64,000 nucleotides of DNA, taken from positions 54,794 through 118,793 of the forward strand of contig JASPKZ010004200.1 in the NCBI GenBank assembly GCA_030220185.1, read 5' to 3'. This document shows, piece after piece, positions 41,995-52,390 of the stretch (within the stretch, counting starts at the first letter, position 1; each line of letters begins with the position of its first letter). Made by a program: the position numbers and the translations under genes. The notes below the pieces were generated by a model. It searched no databases. It was not told where the DNA came from and saw nothing but the letters and a program-made list of their open reading frames with translations. The stretch is from Diploptera punctata. Its lineage: Eukaryota > Arthropoda > Insecta > Blattodea > Blaberidae.

Positions 41995-42735
41995 GATTAG
42001 ATTAGATTGGATTTATTTAGCCTGGTGGAGTTAAGGCCATGTGGCCTTCTCTTCCACTCACCAGGACAAACACATATTACATCAGAATATAACAATTTTA
42101 ATTAAATCTAATATTAAATTCTAAATAAAAATTTGATCAAAAAGATAATATCTATTATATTACGATCTACTTGCAACCAGTTAATGTTAGTTAAAATTAA
42201 GACTACAACTAATAATAAAATGTATACAAGCAAATCATATTAAATTGTTCCTGTCTAATGTATATAAAAAACAAATAAAAATAATGTGATATAGAAAACT
42301 AATTTTACGATTATACAGTATTTAAAACAAAGCTAAAGAAAATATTTGTTAATCTTAATATTATTTTCATAAATAATTGAATTTATTAATGGTTAAAAGA
42401 ATACTATCAGTGAGGTGTATAAGTTAGTTTGTTATTAAATAATTCTTTAATTCGTTTTTGAAGGATGTTACAGTTTGACAGTATCTGACATAGGGTGGAT
42501 GGGAATTCCATGTTTTGGCAAGTGAAACCGTAAAAGATAATGAATAATATACAGTGTGATGAGGAGGGATATAAAGGACAATGTGCTGATGGGATCGAGT
42601 GTCAAGATTATGTGTGTCGGATAGTCTGATGAAGCGGCGTGATAAATAATTAGGCGATGACGTGTGAAGTATTTTATAGAGAAGGGATAGGGAATGGACA
42701 GTTCTACGATCTCTTAGCCTCGAAGAAATTTAAAT
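41995..42735 (-). pseudogene. CR1-like LINE C-terminus and 3' UTR
   Basis: Minus strand 42735-42425 reads 'LSLLYKILHTSSPNYLSRRF', 'SDTHNLDTRSH' and 'KTWNSHPPYVRYCQTVTSFK' with 'NELKNYLI', the C-terminus of a CR1/jockey-type reverse transcriptase (compare 48130-48220). The 3' UTR ends at 42070-42015 with a version of the shared hairpin signature ('ctggtgagtggaagagaagg'). It finishes in (TAATC)n at 41995-42012. Confidence 0.8.
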
Positions 42736-42791
42736 ATTAAAAGGGACCAAGAACACACCTTGAACTACAATAAAAACAATTCACTATGCGG

Positions 42792-43069
42792 TATAATTTA
42801 AAATTAAAAATAAATTCTGTTCACCTCGCCTCATATCCCGCCTTCTAATTAATCGGTTTCAAAACCTAGGCGGTTTCATTATCAGTAATTTCACAACCGT
42901 TGGCTTGGTCGGTCAAATGATGGAGTAAGAAGCATTTCCCCTGGATGACAGAACATCGGTCGTAAAATTATTGATGATGAAACTTTCTATTAAAATAATA
43001 GATGTTGAAATCGGTCTAATTAAATGACGGGATATGAGGTGAGATGAACAGAATTTATTTTAAATTATA
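42792..43069. mobile_element. Long-TIR MITE, copy 2
   Basis: Ends 'tataatttaaaat' and 'taaattata' extend to 'tcacctcgcctcatatcccg' against its inverse at 43030. Same family as 24128-24441 but shorter and with a different centre. Confidence 0.75.
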
Positions 43070-43124
43070 ACATACACTTTCTCAATGAGAATACACCCAG
43101 TCAACTGAACCTTCTATATAATAT

Positions 43125-43210
43125 TTTAATCAGCAACAGTCTGTACTGTTTTACAAGATGAAGATGGAACATATGTTCTTCCGAAAGGCCTTCAAAGTAT
43201 TTTACATTAT
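43125..43210. repeat. Inverted repeat arm, right
   Basis: Partner of 41690-41790. Confidence 0.75.
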
Positions 43211-44098
43211 TTTACCCAGATATGGACATCTAAGATCTCAGATATGATTTTTCTCAACTTTTTAAACTTTTTCAACGGTGATTCGTAATGCATTTTTAAA
43301 CTGTTGACATACATTTTAATGAATAAGATATATATATTTGTTAAACTAACAAACTCGGTTCATAAATTGGACTTGCTGATGAATACGGTTAGTTTACGCA
43401 ATTCCTGCGTGAAGAGGATTTTATATCGTTATGGTGGTAGAATATTATTTGAATCAGACAAGTGGAACGAATTCAAATAAATTATTTTTTAAGAATAACT
43501 ATGGCAGCGGATAATTAGCAATTCTTTTAATCTGTATTGTTTTAGCATCACAACAAAAATCCCCGCTTATTTATTAATTGAGTCTCACGTCGGATTCTGC
43601 GCAGTAATACTCATGATTTATGCCTGAAAGAACTAAAAGCAAATGAGTAGAGCAAAATGGAATTAGGTTATTCGTACAACTTTAGTTAAATTGTATTAAA
43701 TTGAGTGTTATTTATGAAATTACAAATCTGTTAATATAATTTTTTGGTAGCTTTATTTAAAACAATATTAAATATATACTGTTTTAAAATAGTATGAAAA
43801 TGTAGGGGCCTACTTTGTGTCCATAAAATTATTTCTAATCCTCCTAAATAGCTCTAAAAAGGACTTAGTTCCTTTTAGCCGTGTATTACTCAAATACATC
43901 CGGGACAAACTCTCACGATTCTTAATAAAGAGATAAAAAAATACATAATGCTTTTCACCTCCCACGCAAATAAAAGCTGGAAAAATACTTCAACTGCTTC
44001 ATCTTCAATAATTAACATCTGTTCACTTCAGCATAGGTTTTCCTTAGATAGACTTGTAAGAATACGACTAAATACAAATGTACGTTTAATAACACTTT
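43211..44098. other. No recognised gene
   Basis: AT-rich; nothing identified on either strand. The 63-codon ORF at 43948-44139 overlaps the start of the LINE fragment and may carry a little of its coding sequence. Confidence 0.35.
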
Positions 44099-45060
44099 TA
44101 AAGGGGAAAACAAGTTATATTAATACACGTGAAGTGTGATAAAAAGTTTTATGTAAAGTCTCAAATTATAATAAATATAGGCACAAAGACCGAAACTATT
44201 TTAATAAATAGAGGCGTAAGACAAGGGTGTAGTTTATCACCTACCCTTTTTAATCTATATATTAATGACATCATCCAAAATAGGAAAAGTATTGTTAATA
44301 TAGGTATAAGAATGGACCGTTTTAAAATATTAAACGTTTTAATGTATGCTGATGATGTGGTTATTATTCAAGAAAATTAAAATAATTTGCAGTATTCTTT
44401 ACATCAATTAAATCAGTTATGCCAAGAATATAATTTCAAAATATCAAAAGAAAAAAACAAAAATAATGGAATTTTGAGGAAACGATCATATAAGATCAAA
44501 AATAGTAATAGACAACAAAGCTCTGGAACAAGTAATACATTTTAATTATTTGGGTTGTAATTTTACTATAAACACAAAAACTGAAAGAGACATACACATG
44601 AAACTGTCGAAATTTCAAATGATATGCGGAACTATATATATAAAACATTAAAGAATAAAACAAGAAGAGATACTAGATTGAAGTTTTATAAAACATTGGT
44701 AGTTCCTGCATTACTTTATGGGAGCGAAACTTGGGTAATGACCAAAAAATTGCAAAGTAGAATACAAAGTGCAGAAATGAACTTCCTTAGAAGAACAAAA
44801 TGCTGCACGAGATTGGATCGGATAAGGAATGAAGGTATAAGAACAGAGTTACATATATATCCATTGGATAAGAAAATCAGAGAATATAGAGATAAATGGT
44901 TTACACGTGTGGAAAGAATGAATGTAACAAGATTACCAAGAGCAGCATTCAACTACAAGCCAAGAGGTTCAAGGAATGTAGGAAGGCCAGTGGGACAGAA
45001 CAACTGTGAGGCGGAACAGGCAATTTGACTAGCCCGTGAAGTGAAGAAGTCACTTTTTTG
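44099..45060 (+). pseudogene. LINE reverse-transcriptase fragment
   Basis: Plus strand: 'INRGVRQGCSLSPTLFNLYI' (about 44205-44265) and the catalytic 'VLMYADDVVIIQ' (about 44335-44370), then a stop. Damaged sequence follows, then a second open stretch (44624-45028) with 'VVPALLYGSETWVMTKK', 'RIQSAEMNFLRRTKCCTRLD' and 'RLPRAAFNYKPRGSRNVGRP'. It covers the palm-to-C-terminus of an APE-type LINE ORF2; endonuclease and fingers are missing. Stops lie near 44378 and 44565 with at least two frameshifts. The 3' end follows 'GRPVGQNN' and carries no obvious tail. Confidence 0.85.
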
Positions 45061-45398
45061 GGGGTCAAATTCACACCCAGGTAATGAACTTGCGGGAATT
45101 TCGAAGAAATGAAGGTATAAAAGTTCCCATGAACATTTTTTTAAAAAATATCATCCAATGGACACCGAAATTGTCCATGACAAAAATGTGTGTATTTGTA
45201 AGTGTGTGTGAAGGGTACAGTGAAAACGTTAGGTAAGTAACTTTTTCATGAAACCTAGAAAAAATACTTAATTACACAACGTACATACTTTTTTTTTACC
45301 TGTATGCCAGACTAGGAAGGTAAATAAACCCATGACTAAACTGTTTTATTTTGCTGTTCCACACTTCTAAAAGTAACAGTTTCCAAGAACCTAATGAC

Positions 45399-46205
45399 TA
45401 GAGTCCGGATGCTAGGCACTTACAAAGTTCACAATAGGCGGGCAAAAAGGCACTAAAAATCGTTAATATAGACACTAAAAAATCAAAATAGGCTATTACA
45501 AACAATGGACTACAATATAATTTTTACAGCCTTACGTAAAGAATATAAACATAGGATATCCTATCAATAGCATACGAAGATATCATAGATGATTTTCGAA
45601 CTTGTTTTGCCTTTTTACAAAGAGAATACCTATGTTTTGCAGTGTGTACGTGCTGCGAAACATGACACTTCTTCGCGCAATTCGCTGAAATTTTACGCAC
45701 TTTACAAAACAATATTGAATCGTCACTTGAGAATATTTCCGCACCAAATTCTTTCACGAAATTGGTCAGTTTGTCTTTTACGGTTTTACTGCTGTCCATT
45801 CTTTAGGCATCGTGAAACAACAGTTCTAAAGGGGGGTAAAAAAAAACAAAATGCCACATACACTTGTCGCACACCTTGTCTTTCAAGCACCTGTCTGTGA
45901 ACGAGGACTGAATTCAGTGTTGTCAACATCAAAAATAATATTGTCAGTCAATTAAAGGTTTCTAAGCAATGATATGTGTCATGAAGTTTGTCCATTTCAA
46001 TTAATTTCATTGAAATACTAAGTTAATTTGGAGAAAAAATGGCAAATAGGCATTTATAGGCATTGTAAGCTGAAATAGGCATTTATAGGCAAAATTAACT
46101 TCATGGAAAACAATTTTAGAGTCATCGATGTGAACTGATATGAAGTCACTTTTACAATATCTATAATAAATAACTGTAGGCATTTTCCCTAACATCCGGT
46201 CTCTA
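45399..46205 (-). mobile_element. hAT element, 807 bp, with 8-bp target duplication
   Basis: Ends 'tagagtccggatgctagg' and the inverse 'cctaacatccggtctcta' are flanked by 'ctaatgac' at 45391-45398 and 46206-46213. Subterminal regions have repeated 'aggcatttatagg' words. The unit 2 paralogue at about 46680-46700 reads straight through ('ctaatggcatttcaaactcc'), giving the empty site. Encodes a zinc-finger relic only. Confidence 0.9.
45560..45799 (-). pseudogene. CGGBP1-like/BED zinc-finger relic of a hAT transposase
   Basis: A 91-codon minus-strand ORF starting at 45799 reads 'MDSSKTVKDKLTNFVKEFGA', 'EIFSSDDSILFCKVRKIS' and 'CAKKCHVSQHVHTAKHRYSL'. The spacing is that of the CGGBP1/BED zinc finger at the N-terminus of some insect hAT transposases. 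The expected second cysteine of 'CxVC' is replaced (FCKVR), while the downstream 'HVHTAKH' histidines remain. The catalytic region is deleted from the element. A different subfamily from the finger at 7049. Confidence 0.7.
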
Positions 46206-46394
46206 CTAATGACACTTCAAACTCCATTTCAATAAAGTAGGTGACTTCTGATTATTTCCATACACGCTTTATATATATATATATATATATATATAGCCTA
46301 TGTCATGGTCGTGTTGATTTATATATATATTTCTATTGATTGCTTTATGCCGAGTTTGGTTTAAAGATAACAAAAAATGTGGCCTCTAGAGTGT

Positions 46395-46743
46395 TAACAC
46401 ACACATACACACACACATACACGTGTGTGTAAGGTGAAAAAAAAAGGTAATTCACTTTATCATCACGAACCTAGAAAAATACCTTTTTGCGCGATAGTGC
46501 GTTTTGTCGTACTTACAGCATTGGCTGTATCGTAATATACTATTAATTATAGGTCTACAACTTACCCTCTTCTTTACCTTTATGTCAAATTCTGAAGGTA
46601 AATAAACCCATGATTACTTGATTAAACCGTTTCTTTTATTATTTCACACGTATAACATGTAGTTCTTTCCTTGGAGAAACTAATGGCATTTCAAACTCCA
46701 TTTCAACAACAAAAAGTGACTTGCCTGCTTCTTTCTCTGTATT

Positions 46744-46830
<87 letters not shown>
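46395..46830 (+). repeat. Repeat R, unit 2 (empty site)
   Basis: Paralogue of unit 1 without the hAT. It contains the (TA)n(TG)n microsatellite at 46749-46828. The flanks 46340-46420 and 46830-46900 are inverted copies of each other ('aactcggc' ... 'ggcc.ca' ... 'gttaac'), so the unit sits inside an inverted repeat. A partial copy of its 'atagtgc..tttgt.gt.ctta' block lies at 49630-49665. Confidence 0.65.
46749..46828. repeat. (TA)n(TG)n compound microsatellite
   Basis: About 23 TA units followed by about 16 TG units. Confidence 0.97.
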
Positions 46831-46832
<2 letters not shown>

Positions 46833-46924
46833 TGCACGTGTGTGTTTGTTAACGTTCTAAAGGCCGCAATTCTTGTTTTTCGAAATCAAACTCGGCACTC
46901 AGGTCAGAAATCAATTTAAAATAT

Positions 46925-47075
46925 GAAGATTGAGTTCGTTAACCATCAAAATCGGACAATTAGGAATAGGAGTTCAAATAAAATGAAAATTTAAAAATTT
47001 GCTCAAGCGGTCCGATTTTTTTCAAACGAAACTCGGTATATGCTGTTGAAATAAAAATATTGTTTTATTCAGCGT
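46925..47075 (+). repeat. Dispersed repeat Q, copy 3
   Basis: 'aaaatcgga', 'ataggagt' and 'cgaaactcggtatat' in the same order as in copies 1 and 2. Confidence 0.5.
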
Positions 47076-47149
47076 GATCTTACAATTAAACTTATTTATC
47101 AACTTTTCATTTACAATTCAATACATTAATATTATTCTGATTGTTGTAT

Positions 47150-47225
47150 TCTAATGTAACAAATGTTTTTCCTGGTGAGTGGAAGAAAAAGCCACACAGC
47201 CTCAATTCCATCAGGTTAAATAAGT
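47150..47225 (+). mobile_element. LINE 3'-end hairpin signature, degraded
   Basis: 'cctggtgagtggaagaaaaa' ... 'ccatcaggttaaata' is a variant of the CR1-like 3' signature; only this end is present. Confidence 0.5.
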
Positions 47226-47770
47226 AATAATACAATTTGGAATTGCACTCTTGATGTTGAGGTGTAATTAGTTAAAACTGGCAAGGTAGAAGTACCTGCC
47301 TTACATGAGTCAGTGTCTTCAAAGTCCTTGATACTTTCATTACATAGACTTGATGGTTCATTTGTTAAATAAACTCTTACTAACGCACTCCTGTCACGTA
47401 TGACGCAGCAGTCAATATGTCTAAACAAATGACAAGCCTTAAAATTTGTCATAGTTGAATATACACGTTTCATGTTATTGTGTCCTCATGAACTAGATTT
47501 ACGTTAAAAGAACTTTATATCTAAATAAAATACCTCCGAGCAGAGTCTGACTGCCCTTTCAAGTTCAGACTTGTATTAAAACGCTAATGACCTGAGTTGT
47601 TAAAGCGCTAATTGTTCCATCAGAGCCCTGTATAACATCCAGCGAAGAAAATATGTATGTAAAGACATCAAAATTAGAATATATGAAATTGTTATTACAG
47701 GCAATATTATATGTCGGCCACAGTATTCTAGCGCTTACGTTCCTTGTCTTTAATTCCGAGGGATGCTTTT
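47226..47770. other. No recognised gene
   Basis: Unassigned; two minus-strand ORFs (85 and 71 codons) lack motifs. Confidence 0.35.
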
Positions 47771-47940
47771 TTTTTACCATTCCCTGTGTAATTCACCTTG
47801 TCAATCATGGTTAATGCTATTCTCCCATCAGACGCGTTCCGACTGGATTTCCTTCAAGAAATTTCCATTCCCTCTTTCATTACTCATGTCCATAATATGT
47901 GTATCAGATTCATATTTCTCCATTATTCGACGAATTGTCA
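47771..47940 (-). pseudogene. LINE ORF2 C-terminal scrap
   Basis: Same family as 28930 and 56890 ('gtgtaattcaccttgtcaat', 'tttccattccctctttcatt'), highly degraded, minus strand. Confidence 0.5.
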
Positions 47941-48560
47941 TGGTTACATCTAAAAGAGAGAAGAAAATCGCACTGTCTAATTCTATTATTTAAGATCCTA
48001 CATACCTCGATTCCCAATTATTTGTCATCTCGTTTCCAGTATCTATCCTCAAACCATAACTTAAACACAAGATTGCTTAATATACCGCAACATACGACAT
48101 CACATCACTCCATGTCATATACCATCTTCACTTCTCGCAACTGGAATTCCCTACCACAAGAAATAAGGGTCTGCCGGATAAAGGCATCTTTTAAAAGAAA
48201 TATAAATTTATATTTGCTCTAATCTCGACTACATTATTACACAGTGTAAGGTATATATATGTACATATATTAATTGGTGTATCTCGTATAATTTATCATG
48301 TTTATATTATTATATAATTATTATTATTATTATCGTAAGTATTATTATTTTTATTATCGTATAAAATGTTTGTACATGAAATTTAGATTGCTACTTTTAA
48401 TGAATATTTGACTGTTTATAATTAGTATAGTGTATATCTATATTTGTCAAATATTTATTTGTATTTGTGCTGGTTGAGTGGAAGAGAAGGCCTTATGGCC
48501 TTGACTCTGCCAGAATAAATAAAGCATTATTATTTTTATTATTATTATTATTATTATTAT
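47941..48560 (+). pseudogene. CR1-like LINE C-terminus, 3' UTR and tail
   Basis: Plus strand: 'LFKILHTSIPNYLSSRFQYL', 'SSNHNLNTRLLNIPQHTTSH' and 'SRNWNSLPQEIRVCRIKASF' with 'KRNINLYLL', then a stop at about 48222. This is the standard C-terminus of a CR1/jockey-type LINE ORF2. The 3' UTR carries the hairpin signature at 48468-48522 and ends in (TTA)n. 5'-truncated, with the last ~100 codons open, so relatively young. Confidence 0.85.

Positions 48561-48592
<32 letters not shown>
48560..48592. repeat. (CTA)n microsatellite
   Basis: CTA units continuing the TTA tail of the LINE; presumably a T-to-C variant unit that expanded. Confidence 0.95.
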
Positions 48593-48683
48593 ATTTGTGC
48601 CGCACGTTCTGCTCATCGCATTCTATCATACTAAAGCATCTATAATGGTTGAAATTAAAAATAATATTTACACATAGCCTACT

Positions 48684-49069
48684 GTCGGCCGCAGTGAGCT
48701 AGTGGCTACGTTTCTTGCCTCTAGTTCGGATGGACGCGGGTTCAAATCTGGCCATGATTGATGGATTTTTTTTAGGATGGAAAAGTCATCCGAGAGTTTA
48801 AGCCGTGGGTCCCGAGTCTGTATATTTTCAGGGTCGTAAAAAAGACAAGCCTGAATAAAAAGGCATCCGTGCAAAATTTGCCGAATGTTCCCATCCTAAT
48901 ACTACATCGGTTTCCTAGACGTCACTATGAGGTGGAACGCTGACCTCGGGCAACTCCATGACATCTATCCAAAAAAATAAGTAACTAAATTAGTATGGTT
49001 AAATTTCTCCCCTGTAGGGAGAAAACGTCTAAGTCTCGTTGACAGACACAATGACGTAATACTACTACT
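48684..49069 (+). mobile_element. SINE family D with 12-bp target duplication
   Basis: Head 'ggccgcagtgagctagtgg', box B 'cgcgggttcaaat', and the full family D body ending in an (ACT)n tail. Flanked by the exact repeat 'acatagcctact' at 48672-48683 and 49070-49081. Confidence 0.87.
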
Positions 49070-49081
49070 ACATAGCCTACT

Positions 49082-49620
49082 CGTATAGAAACAAATCCTA
49101 GACGTGATATAATCAGACTCGAAGTGCCTCGAAACAAAACTAAGTAAAAAATGTATTCTCAGAAATATCGAATTGTGTGCAAATGTCTGGTTGGATTTTG
49201 TTCCTTCTCAGAAACGTAGCCATTTCTTTATCAGATAATTGTAACGTGAACAACTGGAAATCCTTGATCGGCATTACGTCATTATTTAAATATCTGGTTC
49301 CTTATTATTCCAGAATTAATCATGGTAATTTCCTAAGATCAACTATCTATTGGCATTAATTCATAATTATGTTAAATGGTCCCATCTCTGACTTAATTAA
49401 TGACTGTCTGTCTCTGCCTGTAGATTTCCACGTGGACTATAGGTACTTCATCGCGGTAATTTCAATTTGGTAACTAAGCTGAATTACACTTACTTCCCTG
49501 CAAATTTCAGTGTGTAACAAGTAGTTTTCGCCTCAAATAGACATCTATTAATCAACTAAGGTATTACTAGAATGGGAAAGACCGATTAAATTTTGCACAG
49601 AAGCTCTAGTTTAGGCTTAA
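49082..49620. other. No recognised gene
   Basis: Unassigned; the 60-codon ORF at 49177-49359 is unsupported. Confidence 0.35.
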
Positions 49621-49769
49621 TATATATTGCACAATAGTGCATTTTGTTGTGCTTACAGCAATTGCTACCATAATTAAAAGTTTAACTTCCTACATTTCGG
49701 GGTTTCTAACCTAAATAACTACACTGTAATAAATTAACTATACTGTAATATTACATATTACAAAACGCG

Positions 49770-49978
49770 TGTGGGAAGTAAAACCACTGCCCTCTATGTA
49801 TACTACATACAATGTATATACAAAAAATATCTAAAAGGTAGTGTTAATATACATTATACGAAACAAACCACTGCATATTAAATGAACTAAACTTTATTTG
49901 AAACAATATAAAACAATAAATACGTACTTGCCGCCATTTTATCACTACTTGGTCTCACGGCCTCCTGTAATGTCAACT
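49770..49978 (-). mobile_element. Foldback family, centre plus one inner arm
   Basis: Reverse complement matches 9360-9550 over about 190 bases ('aagtacgtatttattg', 'tttgtttcgtataatgtata', 'gcagtggttttacttccc'). The outer arms are missing. Confidence 0.75.
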
Positions 49979-50228
49979 AATAAACATTGCTCACACTCTT
50001 AACGTTAGTCAGTTGTTTATAATGAACGCAAATATTTCCAACAAAGATGTTATTATTTTACTATTATTTATTATTTTGAAAACACCATCGCGCAAAAAAT
50101 TATGTACAACGCACGTTTGTAAAGTGTTTCACAGAATCTCGGAAATTAAAAACCTCGCTACCGCTCCGTTTTTTAAAATTTTCCTAGCTTCTGTAAAAAC
50201 CACTTCCCAACCTCGCATCGTAATATAC
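49979..50228. other. No recognised gene
   Basis: Unassigned spacer ahead of an AAT microsatellite. Confidence 0.3.
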
Positions 50229-50232
<4 letters not shown>

Positions 50233-50310
<78 letters not shown>

Positions 50311-50740
50311 TTTATTTATTCTGGCAGAGTTAAGGCCATAAGGCCCTCTCTTCCACTCAACCAGCACAAATACAAATAAATATTCGACAAATATAGATAT
50401 ACACTATACTAATTATAAACAGTTAAAGATACAATAAATGTAGCAATGTAAATGTCATGTACAAACAACATTTTATAGGGTAATAACAATAATGATACGA
50501 TGATAATAATAATAATATAAATATGATACATTATACGGGAAACACCAATTAATATATATCTATATATCTTACACTGGATAATAATGAAGTCGAGTTTAGA
50601 GCAAATATAAATTTAGATTTCTTTTAAAAGTTGCCAATGTCCGGCAGCCCCTTATTTCTTGTGGTAGGGAATTAAGAGACCAAATATCTTCAGACTCAGA
50701 ATCAACGACTTCGAGTCCCTCCCGGAGACTAAAGGACATT
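50233..50740 (-). pseudogene. CR1-like LINE 3' end, minus strand, with (TTA)n tail
   Basis: Minus strand: 'NSLPQEIRGCRTLATFKRNL' and 'NLYLL' with a stop near 50596, then the 3' UTR with the hairpin signature at 50312-50365 and a 27-unit TTA tail (50233-50310). Upstream of 'NSLPQEI' the sequence resembles the middle of SINE D ('gggagggactcgaag', 'ctgagtctgaagat'), so this copy is fused to SINE D-like sequence near 50690. It is nearly identical at its 3' end to the copy at 47941-48560. Confidence 0.78.
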
Positions 50741-50922
50741 GAAAGTAGCTTGGAATCCAAATAGAGATTAAGAATTCGAATGAAGGCTCCAAGCGGAAAT
50801 TGTGAACCCTCAAGGTGATTTGGATCGGGGAACATCTTTTGGATTTACTAGGGCATTCGTTAAGAATATCAACACTATTGTAAATCAGCGATCCTAGTGG
50901 TGACCATTGTAAACTTGTAGTA

Positions 50923-51745
50923 CGAGGGCGGATCGGAAAGTAACGCACAATATTTTTTTTCTGCCTTGGTATTGCAGCTAGAATGTTGAAATTTCACAGA
51001 GATATAGTTTGCAGTTTTCGCTATAGATGGTATTTTTTCTCAGGTGCACCTCTTGCGAGAGAAGCTTGAACTATGCAACAAAGATGGCGCGCATGCTACA
51101 GTCGTCCACCAGTGAGGAACAGAGAAGTGTTGTTCGATTTTTGTGGGCCAAAGGGCATAAACCCAGTGAAATTCACAGGGACATGCGTGGCGTGTATGGG
51201 GATGATTGTATGGACCGTAGCAATGTCTCCAGGTGGTGCACATTCTTCCAAGAGGGACGCGTGAACCTTAGTGATTCGCCACGTGATTCACCTTAGTGAT
51301 TCCTGGCCGGCAAACGCTTTGAGACAGATGTGGAAGTGAAATCAGCAGTGCGCAGATGGCTACACTCCAACCAAACGGACTTCTACGAACAGGGCATATT
51401 GAAACTGGTAACACGATGGGAAAAATGTGTTGAGAAAGTTAGTGACTATGTCGAAAAGTAGGTAAAAGATGTAAGTTCATTTGTGATTTTTTTCCTGTTT
51501 TTTTACTATTAAACTTTTTAAAAAAAATTAGTGTGCGTTACTTTCCGATCCGCCCTGTGGACGACTGTAGCATGCGCGCCATCTTTGTTACATAGTTCAA
51601 GCTTCTCTCGCAAGAGGTGCACCTGAGAAAAAAATACCATCTGTAGTGAATACTTCGAACTATATCTCTGTGAAATGTCAACATTGTAGCTGCAATACCA
51701 AGGCAGAAAAAAAATTATTGTCCGTTACTTTCCGATCCGCCCTCG
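50923..51745 (+). mobile_element. Mariner derivative with ~190-bp terminal inverted arms
   Basis: Begins 'cgagggcggatcggaaagta' and ends with its inverse, with TA on both sides (50921-50922 and 51746-51747). The first ~190 bases reappear inverted at about 51557-51745. In between is a complete right terminus of a mariner ('gcgttactttccgatccgcc', about 51527-51556), so a normal internally deleted mariner (50923-51556) is followed by a second, inverted left end. Contains a transposase relic. Confidence 0.88.
51073..51475 (+). pseudogene. Mariner transposase with central deletion
   Basis: The N-terminal helix-turn-helix half is open: 'SSTSEEQRSVVRFLWAKGHK' with 'PSEIHRDMRGVYG', then 'SNVSRWCTFFQEGR'. 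After a junction at about 51295-51310, at the short direct repeat 'ttagtgattc', comes the C-terminal end: 'AGKRFETDVEVKSAVRRWLH', 'FYEQGILKLVTRWEKCVEKV' and 'SDYVEK' with a natural stop. The whole catalytic DDD core is missing. The flanking 10-base repeats mark the deletion as microhomology- or replication-mediated. Confidence 0.88.
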
Positions 51746-51869
51746 TATATTGTTCAGCAGTGTTTGTTATATTAATATGTAACATTGAAAGACTTGAAAT
51801 AGCAATATTTTGTGAATACATTCACTGTTTCTCACGTTTAATAAATAATACTGCCCCAATATATGTTCA

Positions 51870-52190
51870 GTAGAAGGTGAATTGGGTAAAGTATTCGAAC
51901 ATCCACAAAATTCACCGGACATGAGTCTCTGCGACTATGACTTATTCACAAAGATCGAAGAACCTCTAGGAGGCATTCGATTTCAACCAAGTGTTGATAT
52001 CCAGAAAGCTGTAAATCGATCAGGTGAGAGAGGTATCCAGAAATGGTGTTGCAAAATCGAGCGTGTCGCCTTCCAAGTATTTGGCAACGTACAATTGACT
52101 TGGCAGGAGTTCATAATGTCAAAAATAACGGAAATAAATGTTTATGATGTTACAGCAGTGTTGCCATTACTTATCAGAAGTAAACGGGAT
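51870..52190 (+). pseudogene. Mariner-like transposase C-terminal fragment
   Basis: Open for 119 codons (51882-52241): 'GKVFEHPQNSPDMSLCDYDL' (third catalytic aspartate region), 'EPLGGIRFQPSVDIQKAVNR' and 'GIQKWCCKIERVAFQVFGNV'. Same family as the minus-strand fragment at 25068-25578. Followed by 'cagcagtgttgccattactt', which corresponds to the terminal repeat of that element. Confidence 0.75.
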
Positions 52191-52291
52191 CGCGTGAGTT
52201 TTGGTTCCATCTACCTTGTGGTTCCAGTTTTGGAAACATGATAGGGTTATATTTATGGCATTCTGGAATATAATATATTCCTCTATATATA

Positions 52292-52350
52292 TATTCTCGA
52301 ACCCTTCTAGAAAAATACATATTATGTATTCTTCGAGAAGGGTTCGAGAG
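52292..52350. repeat. Perfect-stem palindrome
   Basis: 'tctcgaacccttct' and its complement 'agaagggttcgaga' separated by about 30 bases ending in 'ttcttcg'. Could be a small MITE core or a cruciform; no transcript signal seen. Confidence 0.7.
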
Positions 52351-52390
52351 GGCCTTTTATCCGCTCCCTTCAAAATATCCTCCACATAGT

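Larger units (their letters stand above)
45180..46300 (+). repeat. Repeat R, unit 1 (carrying a hAT insertion)
   Basis: Shares 'ggtaaataaacccatga', 'aaccgttt/aactgtttt', 'acttcaaactccatttcaa' and a TA tract with unit 2 at 46395-46830. A hAT element occupies 45399-46205 within it. Confidence 0.7.

Noticed and set aside
50013..50333. 106-codon ORF with poly-Asn tail
   Set aside because: The Asn run is the AAT microsatellite tail of a minus-strand LINE; the rest has no motif.
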